DNA from: Thauera phenylacetica B4P
GTDB lineage: Bacteria > Pseudomonadota > Gammaproteobacteria > Burkholderiales > Rhodocyclaceae
DNA: 64,000 bases
Assembly: GCF_000310225.1 (NCBI RefSeq)
Contig: NZ_AMXF01000002.1
Span: forward strand, 1 to 64,000
Direction: 5' to 3'
Both the position numbers and the translations under genes were made by a program. A model generated the notes under the pieces. It had not been told where the DNA came from. It searched no databases and saw only the letters and a list, made by a program, of their open reading frames with translations. Positions 25,680 through 44,203 of this stretch are shown in pieces (positions within the stretch are counted from its first letter, which is position 1; every line of letters starts with the position of its first letter).

Positions 25680-27584
25680 TTAACCGATGCCGCTGCGCTG
25701 TGCGCCATCGCCGTCGTCGGCGCCGAAGAGCCGGTTCATCAGGGCGCGCAGACGGGAGGGACGGAGCGGGCGGGCGAGAAGATGCGTGTTCGTGGCGCGC
25801 GCGCTTTCGCGCGATTCCTCGCCGGTGTCTTCGGCCAGCAGCACGGCAGGCACGTCCGCCAGCCCGGTACGGGCGCGCAGTCGGGCGAGGGTGTCGAAGC
25901 CGCCGGACAGGTCCGTGTGCGGCGGCGCGAGGATCAGCAGGTCTGCGTCCGCCGGTGCCGGGTCTTCCGTCGGGGTCGGCGCCGTGGCGACGACCTCGCA
26001 GCCCCACTCGGCGAGCAGCCCGGCGGTCGCCGCGAAGGTTTCGGGAGCCGCGTCGGCGAGCAGCACGCGCACCCCCTCGAGGCTGCCCGGAACCCGGGTC
26101 CGTGCGCGCTGTTCGGCATCGGCGGCGGGAACTTCGACCGCGAACACCGAGCCGCGTCCGGGCCGCGAACGCAGCTCGAGCGGCAATTCGAGCAGCTTGC
26201 TCAGGCGGCGCACGATCGCCAGCCCCAGCCCCAGCCCCTTGTCCTGGCTGCGCTCCGGATTGTCGAGCTGGACGAACTCGTGAAAGATCAGTTCCTGCGA
26301 ATCGGGGGCGATCCCGGGGCCGCTGTCCCGCACCTCCACGCGCAGCCTGGCACCGCGCCGCCGACAGGCGACCAGTACCCGGCCGCGCGGGGTGTGGCGG
26401 ATGGCGTTGGAGAGCAGGTTGGCGAGGATGCGGTCGAGGAGGAGCGGGTCGGTGTGGGCGTGGCAGGGCGGGCAGTGCAGGTGCAGGTCGAGGCCGCGTT
26501 CGGCAGCGATGGCGGACTGGCCATCCACGATGCGCTCGATGCGCATGCGCAGGTCGAAGGCCTCCCGCACCGGGATGAGCGCGCCCGAGTCGAGGCGCGA
26601 GATGTCGAGCAGGCTGCCGAGCAGCCCGTCCATGGTCTCGGCGGAGGTGGTGATGCGTCCGACGAGCTGCCGGCTGCGCGCGTCGAGCTTGCGCTGCGAG
26701 AGCTCCGACACGAACAGCCCGAGCGCGTGCAACGGCTGGCGCAGGTCGTGGCTGGCCGCGGCGAGGAAGCGCGACTTCGCGACGCTGGCCCGCTCGGCCT
26801 CGTCGCGACGTGCGCGCAGCTCGGCGGTGGCCTCCTCGATCTGGCGCGACATCGAAGCGTGTGCGGCGCTCAGGCGCCCGGCCATCTCGTTCACGCCTTC
26901 GGCGAGCACACGCAGCGTGCCGCCGCCGACCACCGGCACGCGGCGATCGAGCTCGCCTCGGCCGATGCGCTGCACGGTGTCGGCGATGTTGCGGATGGGA
27001 CCGCTGACGCTGTGGCTCATCCGTCGTGCGAGCGCGAGGCTGCCGATGGCGACCATCAGCATCCAGCCGGCGGCGATCCAGAGCAGTTCGGCGCGGCGCT
27101 GGTCGAGACGCTTGAGCGACATCTCCATGACCAGGGTGGCGAGCGCCTCCTCCTTGGGCTGGGCTTCGGCCGAGCCCGGGTCGAGCGGGAGCGGGCGCGG
27201 CCGGATCGGCTCGACGATGCGCAGGCGTCCCCGGCTCGAACGCGTGCCCTCCAGCGCCGCTTGCGCGGGTGTGGACTCGTCGAAGCGGCCCGCTTGCGCG
27301 AGCAGGCCGCCGTCCGGGGCGACCAGCGCGAGCGCGGCCATGTCTTCCTCGAGCAGCAGGCTGTCGAGCAGCTGCTGAAGCGCGATCTGGTCACCGATGA
27401 ACAAAGGGTATTCGCTCGCCACGGCGGTCTGGCGGACGTAGGCGTGCGCGCGTGCGCGCAGGGCGTTGTCGAGTTCGCCCAGGCGCAGCGTGGTGTGGGT
27501 GGCGGTCATCAGCGCGGCCAGCACCAGCATCGGGACGAAGGCGACCAGGGTGACGCGGGCACGGATGCCCCATTTGTGGATCAA
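25680..27584 (-). CDS. Membrane sensor histidine kinase with degenerate receiver
   Basis: 634 residues. TM1 (about 11-28), periplasmic sensor region (30-165), TM2 (about 166-187), HAMP (190-240), coiled coil, HisKA with H279 in AAASHDLRQPLHALG, HATPase with N-box NLLSNAIRHT and G-boxes DSGPGIAP and KGLGLGLAIV. The C-terminal 504-620 looks like a receiver fold, but the phospho-acceptor Asp is Ala (LLILAPP, A553) and the conserved Lys is Arg (R605), so it should not be phosphorylated. It is divergent from a LuxR-type regulator across 241 bases, its probable partner. Signal unknown. Confidence 0.87.
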   Translation of the reverse strand: MIHKWGIRARVTLVAFVPMLVLAALMTATHTTLRLGELDNALRARAHAYVRQTAVASEYPLFIGDQIALQQLLDSLLLEEDMAALALVAPDGGLLAQAGRFDESTPAQAALEGTRSSRGRLRIVEPIRPRPLPLDPGSAEAQPKEEALATLVMEMSLKRLDQRRAELLWIAAGWMLMVAIGSLALARRMSHSVSGPIRNIADTVQRIGRGELDRRVPVVGGGTLRVLAEGVNEMAGRLSAAHASMSRQIEEATAELRARRDEAERASVAKSRFLAAASHDLRQPLHALGLFVSELSQRKLDARSRQLVGRITTSAETMDGLLGSLLDISRLDSGALIPVREAFDLRMRIERIVDGQSAIAAERGLDLHLHCPPCHAHTDPLLLDRILANLLSNAIRHTPRGRVLVACRRRGARLRVEVRDSGPGIAPDSQELIFHEFVQLDNPERSQDKGLGLGLAIVRRLSKLLELPLELRSRPGRGSVFAVEVPAADAEQRARTRVPGSLEGVRVLLADAAPETFAATAGLLAEWGCEVVATAPTPTEDPAPADADLLILAPPHTDLSGGFDTLARLRARTGLADVPAVLLAEDTGEESRESARATNTHLLARPLRPSRLRALMNRLFGADDGDGAQRSGIG

Positions 27585-27825
27585 GGCCTTCTCCTCGGCG
27601 CGGCGCGATGGGGCTCGGCAGGGAAGGAGCGGGGGGACATGTCGGCGACTCTCGGGAGGATGGGACGGACCATTGGCGGGAGATACGCCTGGGCTTGCCG
27701 GCGGGGCGCCCGCGGTCGTCGGAACGATTTTCCATCGTTTGTCCGTGCCGGCATAGCCGGACGGCGGGGCGGGCGATGCTGCGCCCGCCGGCTCATGCTA
27801 TGTTCGTCGCGAAAGGGGGGAGAGC

Positions 27826-28452
27826 ATGACGAAGATCCTGATCGTCGAAGATCATGCGCTGGTGCGCGAAGCGATGGCGCAGCGCCTTGCGTGCCTGGAG
27901 CCGGAGCTGGTCTGCCTGGAGTCGGCCGGTGCGGACGAGGCCCTGGCCTTGCTCGAGGCGCACGGCGATGTCGATCTGGCGATCGTGGACCTGATGTTGC
28001 CCGGTGCGAACGGCTTCTCGCTGCTCGGGGTGCTGGCCAAGCGATATCCCGACCTGCCGGCGATCGTGGTGTCGGCGATGGACGACGATGCCTCCGTGCG
28101 GCGCGCGCTCTCCGCCGGCGCCTCGGGTTTCGTCTCCAAGGCGAGCTCGGGCGAGGTGCTGGCGCTGGCGGTGCGCGAGGTCCTGGACGGCGGCATGCCG
28201 ACCCCGCGCGCGAGCCCTCCCGGCCGAGGCGCCCGCTCGCTTTCGGCGGCCGAGCGCTATGGGCTCACCAGCGCCCAGAACCGTGTGGCGGAGCTGCTCG
28301 CCACCGGTGGCAGCAACCGCGAGATCGCCACCAAGCTCGGCCTCACCGAGGGTACGGTGAAGGTGCACGTGACGGCGATCTATCGGGCGCTCGGTGTGAG
28401 CAGCCGGAGCCGGGCGCTGGTGCTGCTCTCGCGCCGCAACAAGGGGGTCTGA
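27826..28452 (+). CDS. NarL/LuxR-family response regulator
   Basis: 208 residues. The receiver (about 2-120) has E8-D9, phospho-acceptor D55 in IVDLMLPGANG, S83 and K105. The LuxR helix-turn-helix is at about 146-203 (SNREIATKLGLTEGTVKVHV). The ATG follows GGGGAGAGC. It is divergent from the sensor kinase gene and convergent with the ParA-like gene, 24 bases away. Target genes unknown. Confidence 0.9.
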   Translation: MTKILIVEDHALVREAMAQRLACLEPELVCLESAGADEALALLEAHGDVDLAIVDLMLPGANGFSLLGVLAKRYPDLPAIVVSAMDDDASVRRALSAGASGFVSKASSGEVLALAVREVLDGGMPTPRASPPGRGARSLSAAERYGLTSAQNRVAELLATGGSNREIATKLGLTEGTVKVHVTAIYRALGVSSRSRALVLLSRRNKGV

Positions 28453-28476
28453 GCCCGTCCGGGCGGAGATCGCCCC

Positions 28477-29181
28477 TCAGTGGGGACGTCGCACGCCGCC
28501 GAGCCGCAGCGGCATCTCCGCAGCGGACAGGGGCTCTTCCTGGGCGTCACCGACGCGCTCCTCGTCCTGGTCGATGAAGTCGATCTCGAGAACCTCGAGC
28601 AGCTGGCGTGCGACCGCGCGGCAGGCATTCGCGAGCGGGGTCGGGAGCTGTTCGGGGAGCTGCTTCTGCAGCAGCAGCTTGGTGGACGAGAGCGCATTGA
28701 CGGGGCGCAGGATGCGGTGGCGGTGCGCGCCCAGCAGGCGCGCCACGCTGCGGTCGGCGGCGTCGCGCTGCCAGGGGTTCGTGGGCCACTGCGTGGGGAT
28801 GGCGTAGGCGCGCGGGAACATCTCGAGGTCGCGCAGCACGGTGCGGATGTCCTCGTGCGACTCGCGGAAGGGCAGCAGCACGAGGTCGGAGAGCGCGTAG
28901 AGCTTGCGATCCATCTCGGTGCGGTTGCCGCCGCCGTCGATGACGCCGATCCAGTTCTCCAGGGTGCGCAGCTTGTCGACCACCTTGGTGAGCGAGTCGC
29001 GGGTGCGCGCGTCGGCCAGCACGTAGCGCCGGCCGGTGGGAATCAGCGGCTCGCGCGAGGTGTCGGTGAGCACGCAGGCGGCACGCTGGCCGAGCAGGCC
29101 GAGGCCCTGGCACAGCATGTGCGAGAGGGTGGTCTTGCCGGTGCCGCCCTTGTTGCCGATCACGCAGATGATCTCAGCCAT
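28477..29181 (-). CDS. Orphan ParA/MinD-like ATPase
   Basis: 234 residues. A deviant Walker A (KGGTGKTT, 11-18) opens a P-loop ATPase of the ParA/MinD/SIMIBI class. WIGVIDGGGNRTEMDR may hold the Walker B-like region. The C-terminal 40 residues are acidic (DFIDQDEERVGDAQEE). There is no parB or parS-like partner nearby, so chromosome partition is unlikely; such orphans position various cargoes. It is two genes from phaM, so a link to granule positioning is possible but unsupported by sequence. Confidence 0.78.
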   Translation of the reverse strand: MAEIICVIGNKGGTGKTTLSHMLCQGLGLLGQRAACVLTDTSREPLIPTGRRYVLADARTRDSLTKVVDKLRTLENWIGVIDGGGNRTEMDRKLYALSDLVLLPFRESHEDIRTVLRDLEMFPRAYAIPTQWPTNPWQRDAADRSVARLLGAHRHRILRPVNALSSTKLLLQKQLPEQLPTPLANACRAVARQLLEVLEIDFIDQDEERVGDAQEEPLSAAEMPLRLGGVRRPH

Positions 29182-29280
29182 GACGCTTCAGTCCTTTGCA
29201 CGCAGTCCTTGCATGGCAGGGATTATCGGCGCCGCGGGCAAGCGGGCGAGCGCGGAAAAGCGCCGCTTCGCAGGGCCAAT

Positions 29281-30036
29281 TCAGCCGCTTCGGCGCCCGC
29301 CGCGTGCGCGCATGCGGTAGACGAAGAGGCGCGTGCCGCGGCGGTCGCCCACTTCGATCACCGCGTCCGCCTCTTGCCCGGGGACCACGAAGCTGTTGCT
29401 GACGAGGAGGCTGCCCGGACGCATCTCGGCGATCGCCTTGGCCCACACCGCGGGCATCGGCACCGGCGACAGGAAGGCGTACACCAGGTCGTAGCCGCTC
29501 CAGTCGGGGGCGAAGAGGTCGCCGCGCTGCCACTCGACGTTGGCGTGGCCGCGCAGCAGCAGGCGCCCGATCGCCCAGGTCGCGGGCGCGAGCTCGACGC
29601 CGGTGAAGCGACAGTCGGGCCGTGCCTGCGCGAGCGGGCGCAGCAGCGTGCCGGTGCCGGCGCCGATGTCGAGCATCCGCGCCGGGCCGTTTGGCAGCAG
29701 CTTCGCCACCGCAGCGGCGGTGGCGGCGTTGCTGAGGTAGAGCGGCACCTGGGTGCGGAAGCTCGTCCAGTACACCAGCACGAGGGTGACGAAGCCGCCG
29801 AGGTACCAGCCGGGATGGATGCCCGCGCCCTGTGCGAGCACCGCCAGCGGCAGGAAGCCGAGGTGGATCGGCAGCCACCAGCGTGCGCTGCGCAACCCGG
29901 CCGCCACCGTCGCCGCCACGACCGCCTGCGCGCCCACCAGTGGCCACAGCCCGCCGAGTGCGCCGCTGCGCGCGAGCGCGATGGCCGCGGCCAAGCCCGC
30001 GAGCTGAGCGAGGAGGGCCTTGAGGGCGGGGGGCAT
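29281..30036 (-). CDS. Membrane-anchored class I SAM-dependent methyltransferase
   Basis: 251 residues. The first 95 residues hold about four hydrophobic segments (about 5-23, 29-47, 54-70, 77-92), followed by a class I methyltransferase domain: motif I MLDIGAGTGTLL (121-132), the acidic residue E148 in FTGVELA, and GDLF then YDLVYAFLSP. The C-terminus is basic (RMRARGGRRSG). The substrate is unknown; being tethered to the membrane suggests a lipid, quinone or envelope target. It stands alone, 99 bases from the ParA-like gene. Confidence 0.78.
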   Translation of the reverse strand: MPPALKALLAQLAGLAAAIALARSGALGGLWPLVGAQAVVAATVAAGLRSARWWLPIHLGFLPLAVLAQGAGIHPGWYLGGFVTLVLVYWTSFRTQVPLYLSNAATAAAVAKLLPNGPARMLDIGAGTGTLLRPLAQARPDCRFTGVELAPATWAIGRLLLRGHANVEWQRGDLFAPDWSGYDLVYAFLSPVPMPAVWAKAIAEMRPGSLLVSNSFVVPGQEADAVIEVGDRRGTRLFVYRMRARGGRRSG

Positions 30037-30192
30037 GAGCGGTCCGGGAGTGCGCTTGCGAAGCGCCCGATCATAACGCTTCCATCGTTCTGCCCGCGCG
30101 CGGCGCGATGCCGGCAGGGCGGAAGGTCGGCGCGCACGGGCGCGGCATGGGCAGCCTGCAGGATCGCGATCGAAATTTTTTTACGAAAAGCT

Positions 30193-30221
30193 TTGACTTC
30201 CTGGTGGAAGGCCTCTATAGT
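30193..30221 (+). promoter_or_regulatory. Sigma-70 promoter of the tRNA-tuf operon
   Basis: TTGACT and TATAGT with a 17-base spacer, followed by a GC-rich discriminator (GCGGGG) typical of stringently controlled stable-RNA promoters. It lies 17 bases before tRNA-Tyr. Confidence 0.85.
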
Positions 30222-30237
30222 GCGGGGCTTCCCGGAC

Positions 30238-30322
30238 GGAGGGATACCCAAGCGGTCAACGGGATCAGACTGTAAATCTGACGGCTCAGCCTTCGAAGGT
30301 TCGAATCCTTCTCCCTCCACCA
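30238..30322 (+). tRNA. tRNA-Tyr (GTA)
   Basis: 85-base class II tRNA with a long variable arm. The anticodon loop is ACTGTAAAT; the T-loop is GGTTCGAATCC. CCA is encoded. It is the first gene of the tRNA-tuf transcript. Confidence 0.96.
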
Positions 30323-30435
30323 AGTTTCAGTCGTGCCGTGCTGGTCACGGTCGATGTGGCAAATGCAGTGTCTGGCTGCGAGTTGTGGTAAGCGCGGAGT
30401 TTCGCGCAGGCATGAGAACACAGTTGCAGGCGTGT

Positions 30436-30509
30436 GCGGGTGTAGCTCAATGGTAGAGCAGAAGCCTTCCAAGCTTATGACGAGGGTTCGATTCCCTTCA
30501 CCCGCTCCA
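30436..30509 (+). tRNA. tRNA-Gly (TCC)
   Basis: 74 bases; acceptor GCGGGTG, anticodon loop CTTCCAAG, T-loop GGTTCGATTCC, encoded CCA. It lies 113 bases after tRNA-Tyr. Confidence 0.96.
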
Positions 30510-30539
30510 GCATCGCTGCGGTTTGCTCGAGGTTTCGGG

Positions 30540-30614
<75 letters not shown>

Positions 30615-30698
30615 TCCATTTTCTGCCTGGCCTGGGCGGCGGCCAACGAGTGTGGTCGCCGCGCCGGTTTTTCTGGTTCTGATTTTAAGGATAGCGAT

Positions 30699-31889
<1,191 letters not shown>

Positions 31890-31909
31890 TCGCTCGATCG
31901 TTGCCAGTC

Positions 31910-31933
31910 AGGCGCACCCGCTCGGGTGCGCCT
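31910..31933 (+). other. Hairpin between tuf and tRNA-Trp
   Basis: AGGCGCACCCG and CGGGTGCGCCT are perfect inverted repeats with a 2-base centre. No T-tract follows, so it is more likely an RNA processing or stability hairpin than a terminator. Confidence 0.55.
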
Positions 31934-31948
31934 AGCAGTGTCCGCTGC

Positions 31949-32024
31949 AGGGGTATAGCTCAACTGGCAGAGCGTCGGTCTCCAAAACCGAAGGTTGGGG
32001 GTTCGATTCCCTCTGCCCCTGCCA
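31949..32024 (+). tRNA. tRNA-Trp (CCA)
   Basis: 76 bases; acceptor AGGGGTA, anticodon loop CTCCAAAA, T-loop GGTTCGATTCC, encoded CCA. It lies between tuf and secE, 25 bases before the secE start. Confidence 0.96.
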
Positions 32025-32048
32025 ATATTTTCCGGGTGTTCATCCGCA

Positions 32049-32396
32049 ATGGCCGATAAGTTGAAATTTGCGCTGGCGCTGGCACTGTTGGCAGCCGGCG
32101 TAGTCGGCTTCTATGTGCTGTCCGAGCAGCCGCTCGTGCTGCGTGTGCTCTCCGTGCTCGCAGGTGTGGGTGCCGGTATCGCCGTCGCCGCCCTCTCCGA
32201 GCCGGGTCGCCGTTTCATCGGCTTCGCCCGCGAATCGATCACCGAAGTCAAGAAGGTCGTCTGGCCGAGCCGCAAGGAAACCACGCAGACCACCGGTCTG
32301 GTGTTCGTCTTCGCCGTGGTCATGGCGCTCTTCCTCTGGCTGACGGACAAGAGCCTGGAATGGGTCCTCTACGACCTGGTTCTGGGTTGGAAGTGA
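32049..32396 (+). CDS. secE: Preprotein translocase subunit SecE
   Basis: 115 residues with three hydrophobic segments (about 6-24, 31-49, 80-100). The conserved amphipathic stretch [20 protein letters not shown], which contacts SecY, precedes the last helix. It stabilises SecY in the inner membrane. It sits between tRNA-Trp and nusG as is usual; the nusG ATG follows its stop by one base. Confidence 0.95.
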   Translation: MADKLKFALALALLAAGVVGFYVLSEQPLVLRVLSVLAGVGAGIAVAALSEPGRRFIGFARESITEVKKVVWPSRKETTQTTGLVFVFAVVMALFLWLTDKSLEWVLYDLVLGWK

Positions 32397-32397
32397 T

Positions 32398-32931
32398 ATG
32401 AGCAAGCGTTGGTATGTGGTTCACGCCTATTCGGGCTTCGAGAAGTCCGTTCAGCGCGCGCTGATCGATCGCGTCAACCGGTCGGGCATGCAGGACAGCT
32501 TCGGGCAGATCCTGGTGCCGGTCGAAGAGGTCATCGAGCTGCGCAACGGCCAGAAGACCGTCACCGAGCGCAAGTTCTTCCCGGGCTATGTGCTCGTCGA
32601 GATGGAAATGAACGACGAGTCGTGGCACCTGGTGAAGTCCACGCCCAAGGTCACCGGCTTCGTGGGCGGCACCGCGAACAAGCCCGCCCCGATCTCCGAG
32701 AAGGAGGTCGCGAAGATCATGCAGCAGATGCAGGAGGGCGTGGAGAAGCCGCGCCCCAAGGTGCTGTTCGAGATCGGCGAGGTCGTGCGCGTCAAGGAAG
32801 GTCCGTTCACCGACTTCCACGGCAGCGTCGAGGATGCGAACTACGAGAAGAACAAGCTGCGCGTGTCGGTGACCATCTTCGGTCGCGCCACGCCGGTCGA
32901 GCTCGATTTCGCGCAGGTCGAGAAGACCTGA
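32398..32931 (+). CDS. nusG: Transcription termination/antitermination factor NusG
   Basis: 177 residues. The N-terminal NGN domain (about 1-115, starting [20 protein letters not shown]) binds RNA polymerase; the C-terminal KOW domain (about 125-177, [20 protein letters not shown]) binds Rho or ribosomal S10. Length close to E. coli NusG (181). Translationally close-coupled to secE. Confidence 0.97.
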   Translation: MSKRWYVVHAYSGFEKSVQRALIDRVNRSGMQDSFGQILVPVEEVIELRNGQKTVTERKFFPGYVLVEMEMNDESWHLVKSTPKVTGFVGGTANKPAPISEKEVAKIMQQMQEGVEKPRPKVLFEIGEVVRVKEGPFTDFHGSVEDANYEKNKLRVSVTIFGRATPVELDFAQVEKT

Positions 32932-32937
32932 GCAAGA

Positions 32938-32959
32938 CGGCAGGCCCACGGGCCTGCCG
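32938..32959 (+). other. Hairpin between nusG and rplK
   Basis: CGGCAGGCCC and GGGCCTGCCG pair perfectly. There is no T-tract, so it may be a processing site or partial terminator ahead of the L11-L1 genes. The 116-base gap shows no convincing promoter. Confidence 0.5.
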
Positions 32960-33047
32960 GAGTCCGTTCACCCGGTCGACGGGCGCGGACGACACGAGGA
33001 GCGCCGGGATCCCGGTGCGCTACCACTCATCACAGGAGCATGCCTAG

Positions 33048-33479
33048 ATGGCAAAGAAGATCACTGGCTACATCAAGCTGCAGGTTCCGGCCGGCAAGGC
33101 CAACCCCAGCCCTCCGATCGGTCCGGCGCTCGGTCAGCGCGGCCTGAACATCATGGAGTTCTGCAAGGCGTTCAACGCCAGGACCCAGGGCCTGGAGCCC
33201 GGTCTGCCGATCCCCGTCGTGATCACCGCCTTCGCCGACAAGTCCTTCACGTTCATCATGAAGACGCCGCCGGCCACGATCCTGATCAAGAAGGCCGCCG
33301 GCATCCAGAAGGGTTCGGCCAAGCCGCACACCGACAAGGTGGGCAAGATCACCCGTGCCCAGGTTGAGGACATCGCCAAGGCCAAGCAGCCGGACCTCAC
33401 CGCTGCTGACCTCGAAGCCGCCGTGCGCACCATCGCCGGTTCCGCCCGCAGCATGGGCATCACCGTGGAGGGCCTGTAA
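33048..33479 (+). CDS. rplK: 50S ribosomal protein L11
   Basis: 143 residues. Begins [20 protein letters not shown], with the [22 protein letters not shown] stretch that binds the GTPase-centre 23S rRNA and the Pro-rich N-domain needed for RelA activation. Two bases separate it from rplA, as in the classic L11-L1 unit. Confidence 0.98.
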   Translation: MAKKITGYIKLQVPAGKANPSPPIGPALGQRGLNIMEFCKAFNARTQGLEPGLPIPVVITAFADKSFTFIMKTPPATILIKKAAGIQKGSAKPHTDKVGKITRAQVEDIAKAKQPDLTAADLEAAVRTIAGSARSMGITVEGL

Positions 33480-33481
33480 TC

Positions 33482-34180
33482 ATGGCGAAGCTGTCCAAGC
33501 GAGTTCAGGCGCTACGCGCCAAGGTTGACCGCAACCAGGCCTATCCGGTCGCCGACGCCCTGCGTCTGGTCAAGGAGTGCGCCACCGCCAAGTTCGACGA
33601 GTCGATCGATATCGCCGTGAACCTCGGCGTCGATGCACGCAAGTCGGACCAGGTTGTCCGTGGTTCGGTCGTGCTGCCCGCCGGTACCGGCAAGTCGGTG
33701 CGCGTGGCCGTGTTCGCCCAGGGCGACAAGGCCGAGGCCGCCCGCGCCGCCGGCGCCGAAGTCGTCGGTTTCGACGACCTCGCCGAGCAGATCAAGGCCG
33801 GCAACCTCAACTTCGACGTCTGCATCGCGACCCCCGACGCCATGCGCGTGGTTGGCCAGCTCGGCCAGATCCTCGGTCCGCGCGGCCTGATGCCGAACCC
33901 GAAGGTCGGCACCGTGACCATGGACGTCGCCACCGCCGTCAAGAACGCCAAGGCCGGTCAGGTCCAGTACCGTACCGACAAGGCCGGTCTGGTGCACGCC
34001 ACCATCGGTCGTGCCTCGTTCGAGGTCGACGCGCTGCAGCAGAACCTCACCGCCCTCATCGATGCGCTGGTCAAGGCCAAGCCGGCCGCCGCCAAGGGTA
34101 TCTATCTGCGCCGCATCGCCGTCTCCAGCACCATGGGTGCCGGCGTGCGCGTGGAGCCGGGCAGCCTGAGCGCTGCCTGA
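33482..34180 (+). CDS. rplA: 50S ribosomal protein L1
   Basis: 232 residues. Forms the mobile L1 stalk that helps deacylated tRNA leave. It has the conserved [18 protein letters not shown] segment. In E. coli L1 also represses the L11-L1 message; here the L11 leader (32932-33047) was not searched for a matching site beyond the hairpin noted. Confidence 0.98.
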   Translation: MAKLSKRVQALRAKVDRNQAYPVADALRLVKECATAKFDESIDIAVNLGVDARKSDQVVRGSVVLPAGTGKSVRVAVFAQGDKAEAARAAGAEVVGFDDLAEQIKAGNLNFDVCIATPDAMRVVGQLGQILGPRGLMPNPKVGTVTMDVATAVKNAKAGQVQYRTDKAGLVHATIGRASFEVDALQQNLTALIDALVKAKPAAAKGIYLRRIAVSSTMGAGVRVEPGSLSAA

Positions 34181-34432
34181 TTGCCGCGATTGCCCGCTCT
34201 TTGCGGGTAGTCCGAAGAACTTTGAGCCGCAGCCGCTCTCGGGTGGCTACGGATCGTCAAAGACCGCAGGTGCGTCCGCCGCAAGGCAGCGCTTAAGCAT
34301 GCAAGTGGCCTGCGCAGACGGTGTGCTCAGAACAGGATTTGGCCGGCCCGCCGGCCCCGCTCCTGATCCAGGTCGCCGTGGGTGCGAATCGCAGATGCGG
34401 TTCGCGTGTTGACTTGAAAGGAGGAAAGACCT
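34181..34432 (+). promoter_or_regulatory. Putative L10 leader region before rplJ
   Basis: A 252-base gap between rplA and rplJ, with several local stems (for example CCCGC-TCTTT-GCGGG near 34193) and a strong AAAGGAGG before the GTG start. In Enterobacteria and Bacillus the corresponding leader binds L10-(L7/L12)4 and controls rplJL. The function is taken from position; I did not fold it. Confidence 0.5.
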
Positions 34433-34936
34433 GTGGGTCTCAATCTCGATGACAAGAAAGCCGTAGTGGCTGAGGTGTCGGCACAAGTGGCCAACGCCCA
34501 GACGATCGCGGTGGCCGAGTATCGCGGCATCGCGGTGGGTGACCTCACCGCGCTGCGCGCCAAGGCCCGCGAGTCTGGCGTTTACCTGCGCGTGCTGAAG
34601 AACACCCTGGTCCGTCGCGCCATCGCCGGCACCCCGTTCGAGGGTCTGGCGGGCGATCTGACCGGTCCGCTGATCTATGGCATCTCGACCGATCCGGTCG
34701 CTGCTGCCAAGGTGCTGAACGACTTCGCCAAGGGCAACGACAAGATCGTCCTGCGCGCTGGTTCCTACTCGGGCAAGACGCTCGACAAGGCCGGCATCCA
34801 GGCGCTCGCCTCGATCCCGAGCCGCGAAGAGCTGCTCGCCAGGCTGGTGGGCGTCATGCAGGCGCCGGTTTCCGGCATGGCCGGTGTGCTCGCCGCCCTC
34901 GCCAAGAAGCGCGAGGAAGAAGGCGCTGCCGCCTGA
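34433..34936 (+). CDS. rplJ: 50S ribosomal protein L10
   Basis: 167 residues from a GTG start with a strong AAAGGAGG upstream. Base of the L7/L12 stalk. Starts [20 protein letters not shown] and ends with the helical tail [12 protein letters not shown] that holds L7/L12 dimers. Probably autoregulated through the leader before it. Confidence 0.98.
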   Translation: MGLNLDDKKAVVAEVSAQVANAQTIAVAEYRGIAVGDLTALRAKARESGVYLRVLKNTLVRRAIAGTPFEGLAGDLTGPLIYGISTDPVAAAKVLNDFAKGNDKIVLRAGSYSGKTLDKAGIQALASIPSREELLARLVGVMQAPVSGMAGVLAALAKKREEEGAAA

Positions 34937-34993
34937 CCGCAGCCTTCCGCTACGAAAATTTTCGCAAGATTATCGATTCTGGAGTGATTTGAA

Positions 34994-35365
34994 ATGGCAA
35001 TCAGCAAAGAAGACATCCTGGAAGCCGTTGCTGGCATGACCGTGATGGACCTGAACGACCTGGTCAAGGCGTTCGAAGAGAAGTTCGGCGTGTCGGCTGC
35101 CTCGCTGGCCGTGGCTGCCCCGGGTGCCGCCGCCGCTGCCCCGGTTGAAGAGAAGACCGAATTCGACGTCGTGCTGCTCGAAGCCGGCGCCAAGAAGGTC
35201 GAGGTCATCAAGGTCGTCCGTGCCGCTACCGGCCTGGGCCTGAAGGAAGCCAAGGACGTCGTCGACGGCGCGCCGAAGGCCGTCAAGGAAGGCGCTTCGA
35301 AGGCCGACGCCGAGGCGCTCAAGAAGCAGCTCGAAGAAGCTGGCGCGAAGGTCGAAATCAAGTAA
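34994..35365 (+). CDS. rplL: 50S ribosomal protein L7/L12
   Basis: 123 residues. N-terminal dimerisation part, Ala-rich hinge ([17 protein letters not shown]) and the C-terminal factor-binding domain with [20 protein letters not shown]. It recruits the GTPase factors. GGAGTG lies before the ATG. Confidence 0.98.
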   Translation: MAISKEDILEAVAGMTVMDLNDLVKAFEEKFGVSAASLAVAAPGAAAAAPVEEKTEFDVVLLEAGAKKVEVIKVVRAATGLGLKEAKDVVDGAPKAVKEGASKADAEALKKQLEEAGAKVEIK

Positions 35366-35382
35366 TATTCGACTTCCCAGCG

Positions 35383-35421
35383 GGGCTGGCACTCTTCGGA
35401 GTGCCGGCCCTTTCGTGCTTT
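35383..35421 (+). terminator. Attenuator-type terminator between rplL and rpoB
   Basis: GGGCTGGCACTC and GAGTGCCGGCCC (one G-U pair) close a TTCG tetraloop, followed by TTTCGTGCTTT. E. coli has a partial terminator at the same place that reduces rpoBC relative to rplJL. The interrupted T-run here fits partial read-through. Confidence 0.7.
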
Positions 35422-35575
35422 GTAATCGAGATTGCGGACCGCACCGCGATCCTCGAGGGCAGGCCAGAGCGTTTGCCGATCGTCCGGCCGGGTTTGCAGT
35501 CAGGCTGCAGGCTGCCGGTAACGCCCGAACGTTGTGTCCTGTCTTTCCGATGTTAGCCCTCTAGCCGGAGCATCC

Positions 35576-39709
<4,134 letters not shown>

Positions 39710-39794
39710 GCGTAGCGATTTCCTTCCCGTCCCCTGCCTGCGATTGAATCCCGGGGCCGCCGCGCACGATGTGGCGGCCCGGATGGAGTGAAAC

Positions 39795-44065
<4,271 letters not shown>

Positions 44066-44069
<4 letters not shown>

Positions 44070-44095
44070 CTTTTCGGACAGTCTCGGACTAAACT
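44066..44095 (+). promoter_or_regulatory. Candidate str operon promoter
   Basis: TTGACT (44066-44071) and TAAACT (44090-44095) with an 18-base spacer. The -35 box contains the rpoC stop codon. It lies about 110 bases before rpsL. The -35 is strong and the -10 moderate. Confidence 0.6.
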
Positions 44096-44152
44096 CCGGC
44101 CTCTTTTTTGTGGGCTGACCAATCGTAGTCAGTCTCAGCCGGAATAATCCGC

Positions 44153-44181
44153 CCGCGGCGGCCCATGGTGGGCTGCCGCGG
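44153..44181 (+). other. Leader hairpin before rpsL
   Basis: CCGCGGCGGCCCA and TGGGCTGCCGCGG pair with one G-U around a 3-base loop. No T-run follows. It would sit in the 5' leader of the str message, 22 bases before the rpsL start, and could modulate translation or stability. Confidence 0.5.
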
Positions 44182-44203
44182 TCTTATGGGAAATTCTTAA
44201 GCT

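Noticed and set aside
25640-25708. Longer start for phaM
   Set aside because: The extra residues do not resemble PhaM, and the internal ATG has GGAG at an ideal distance.
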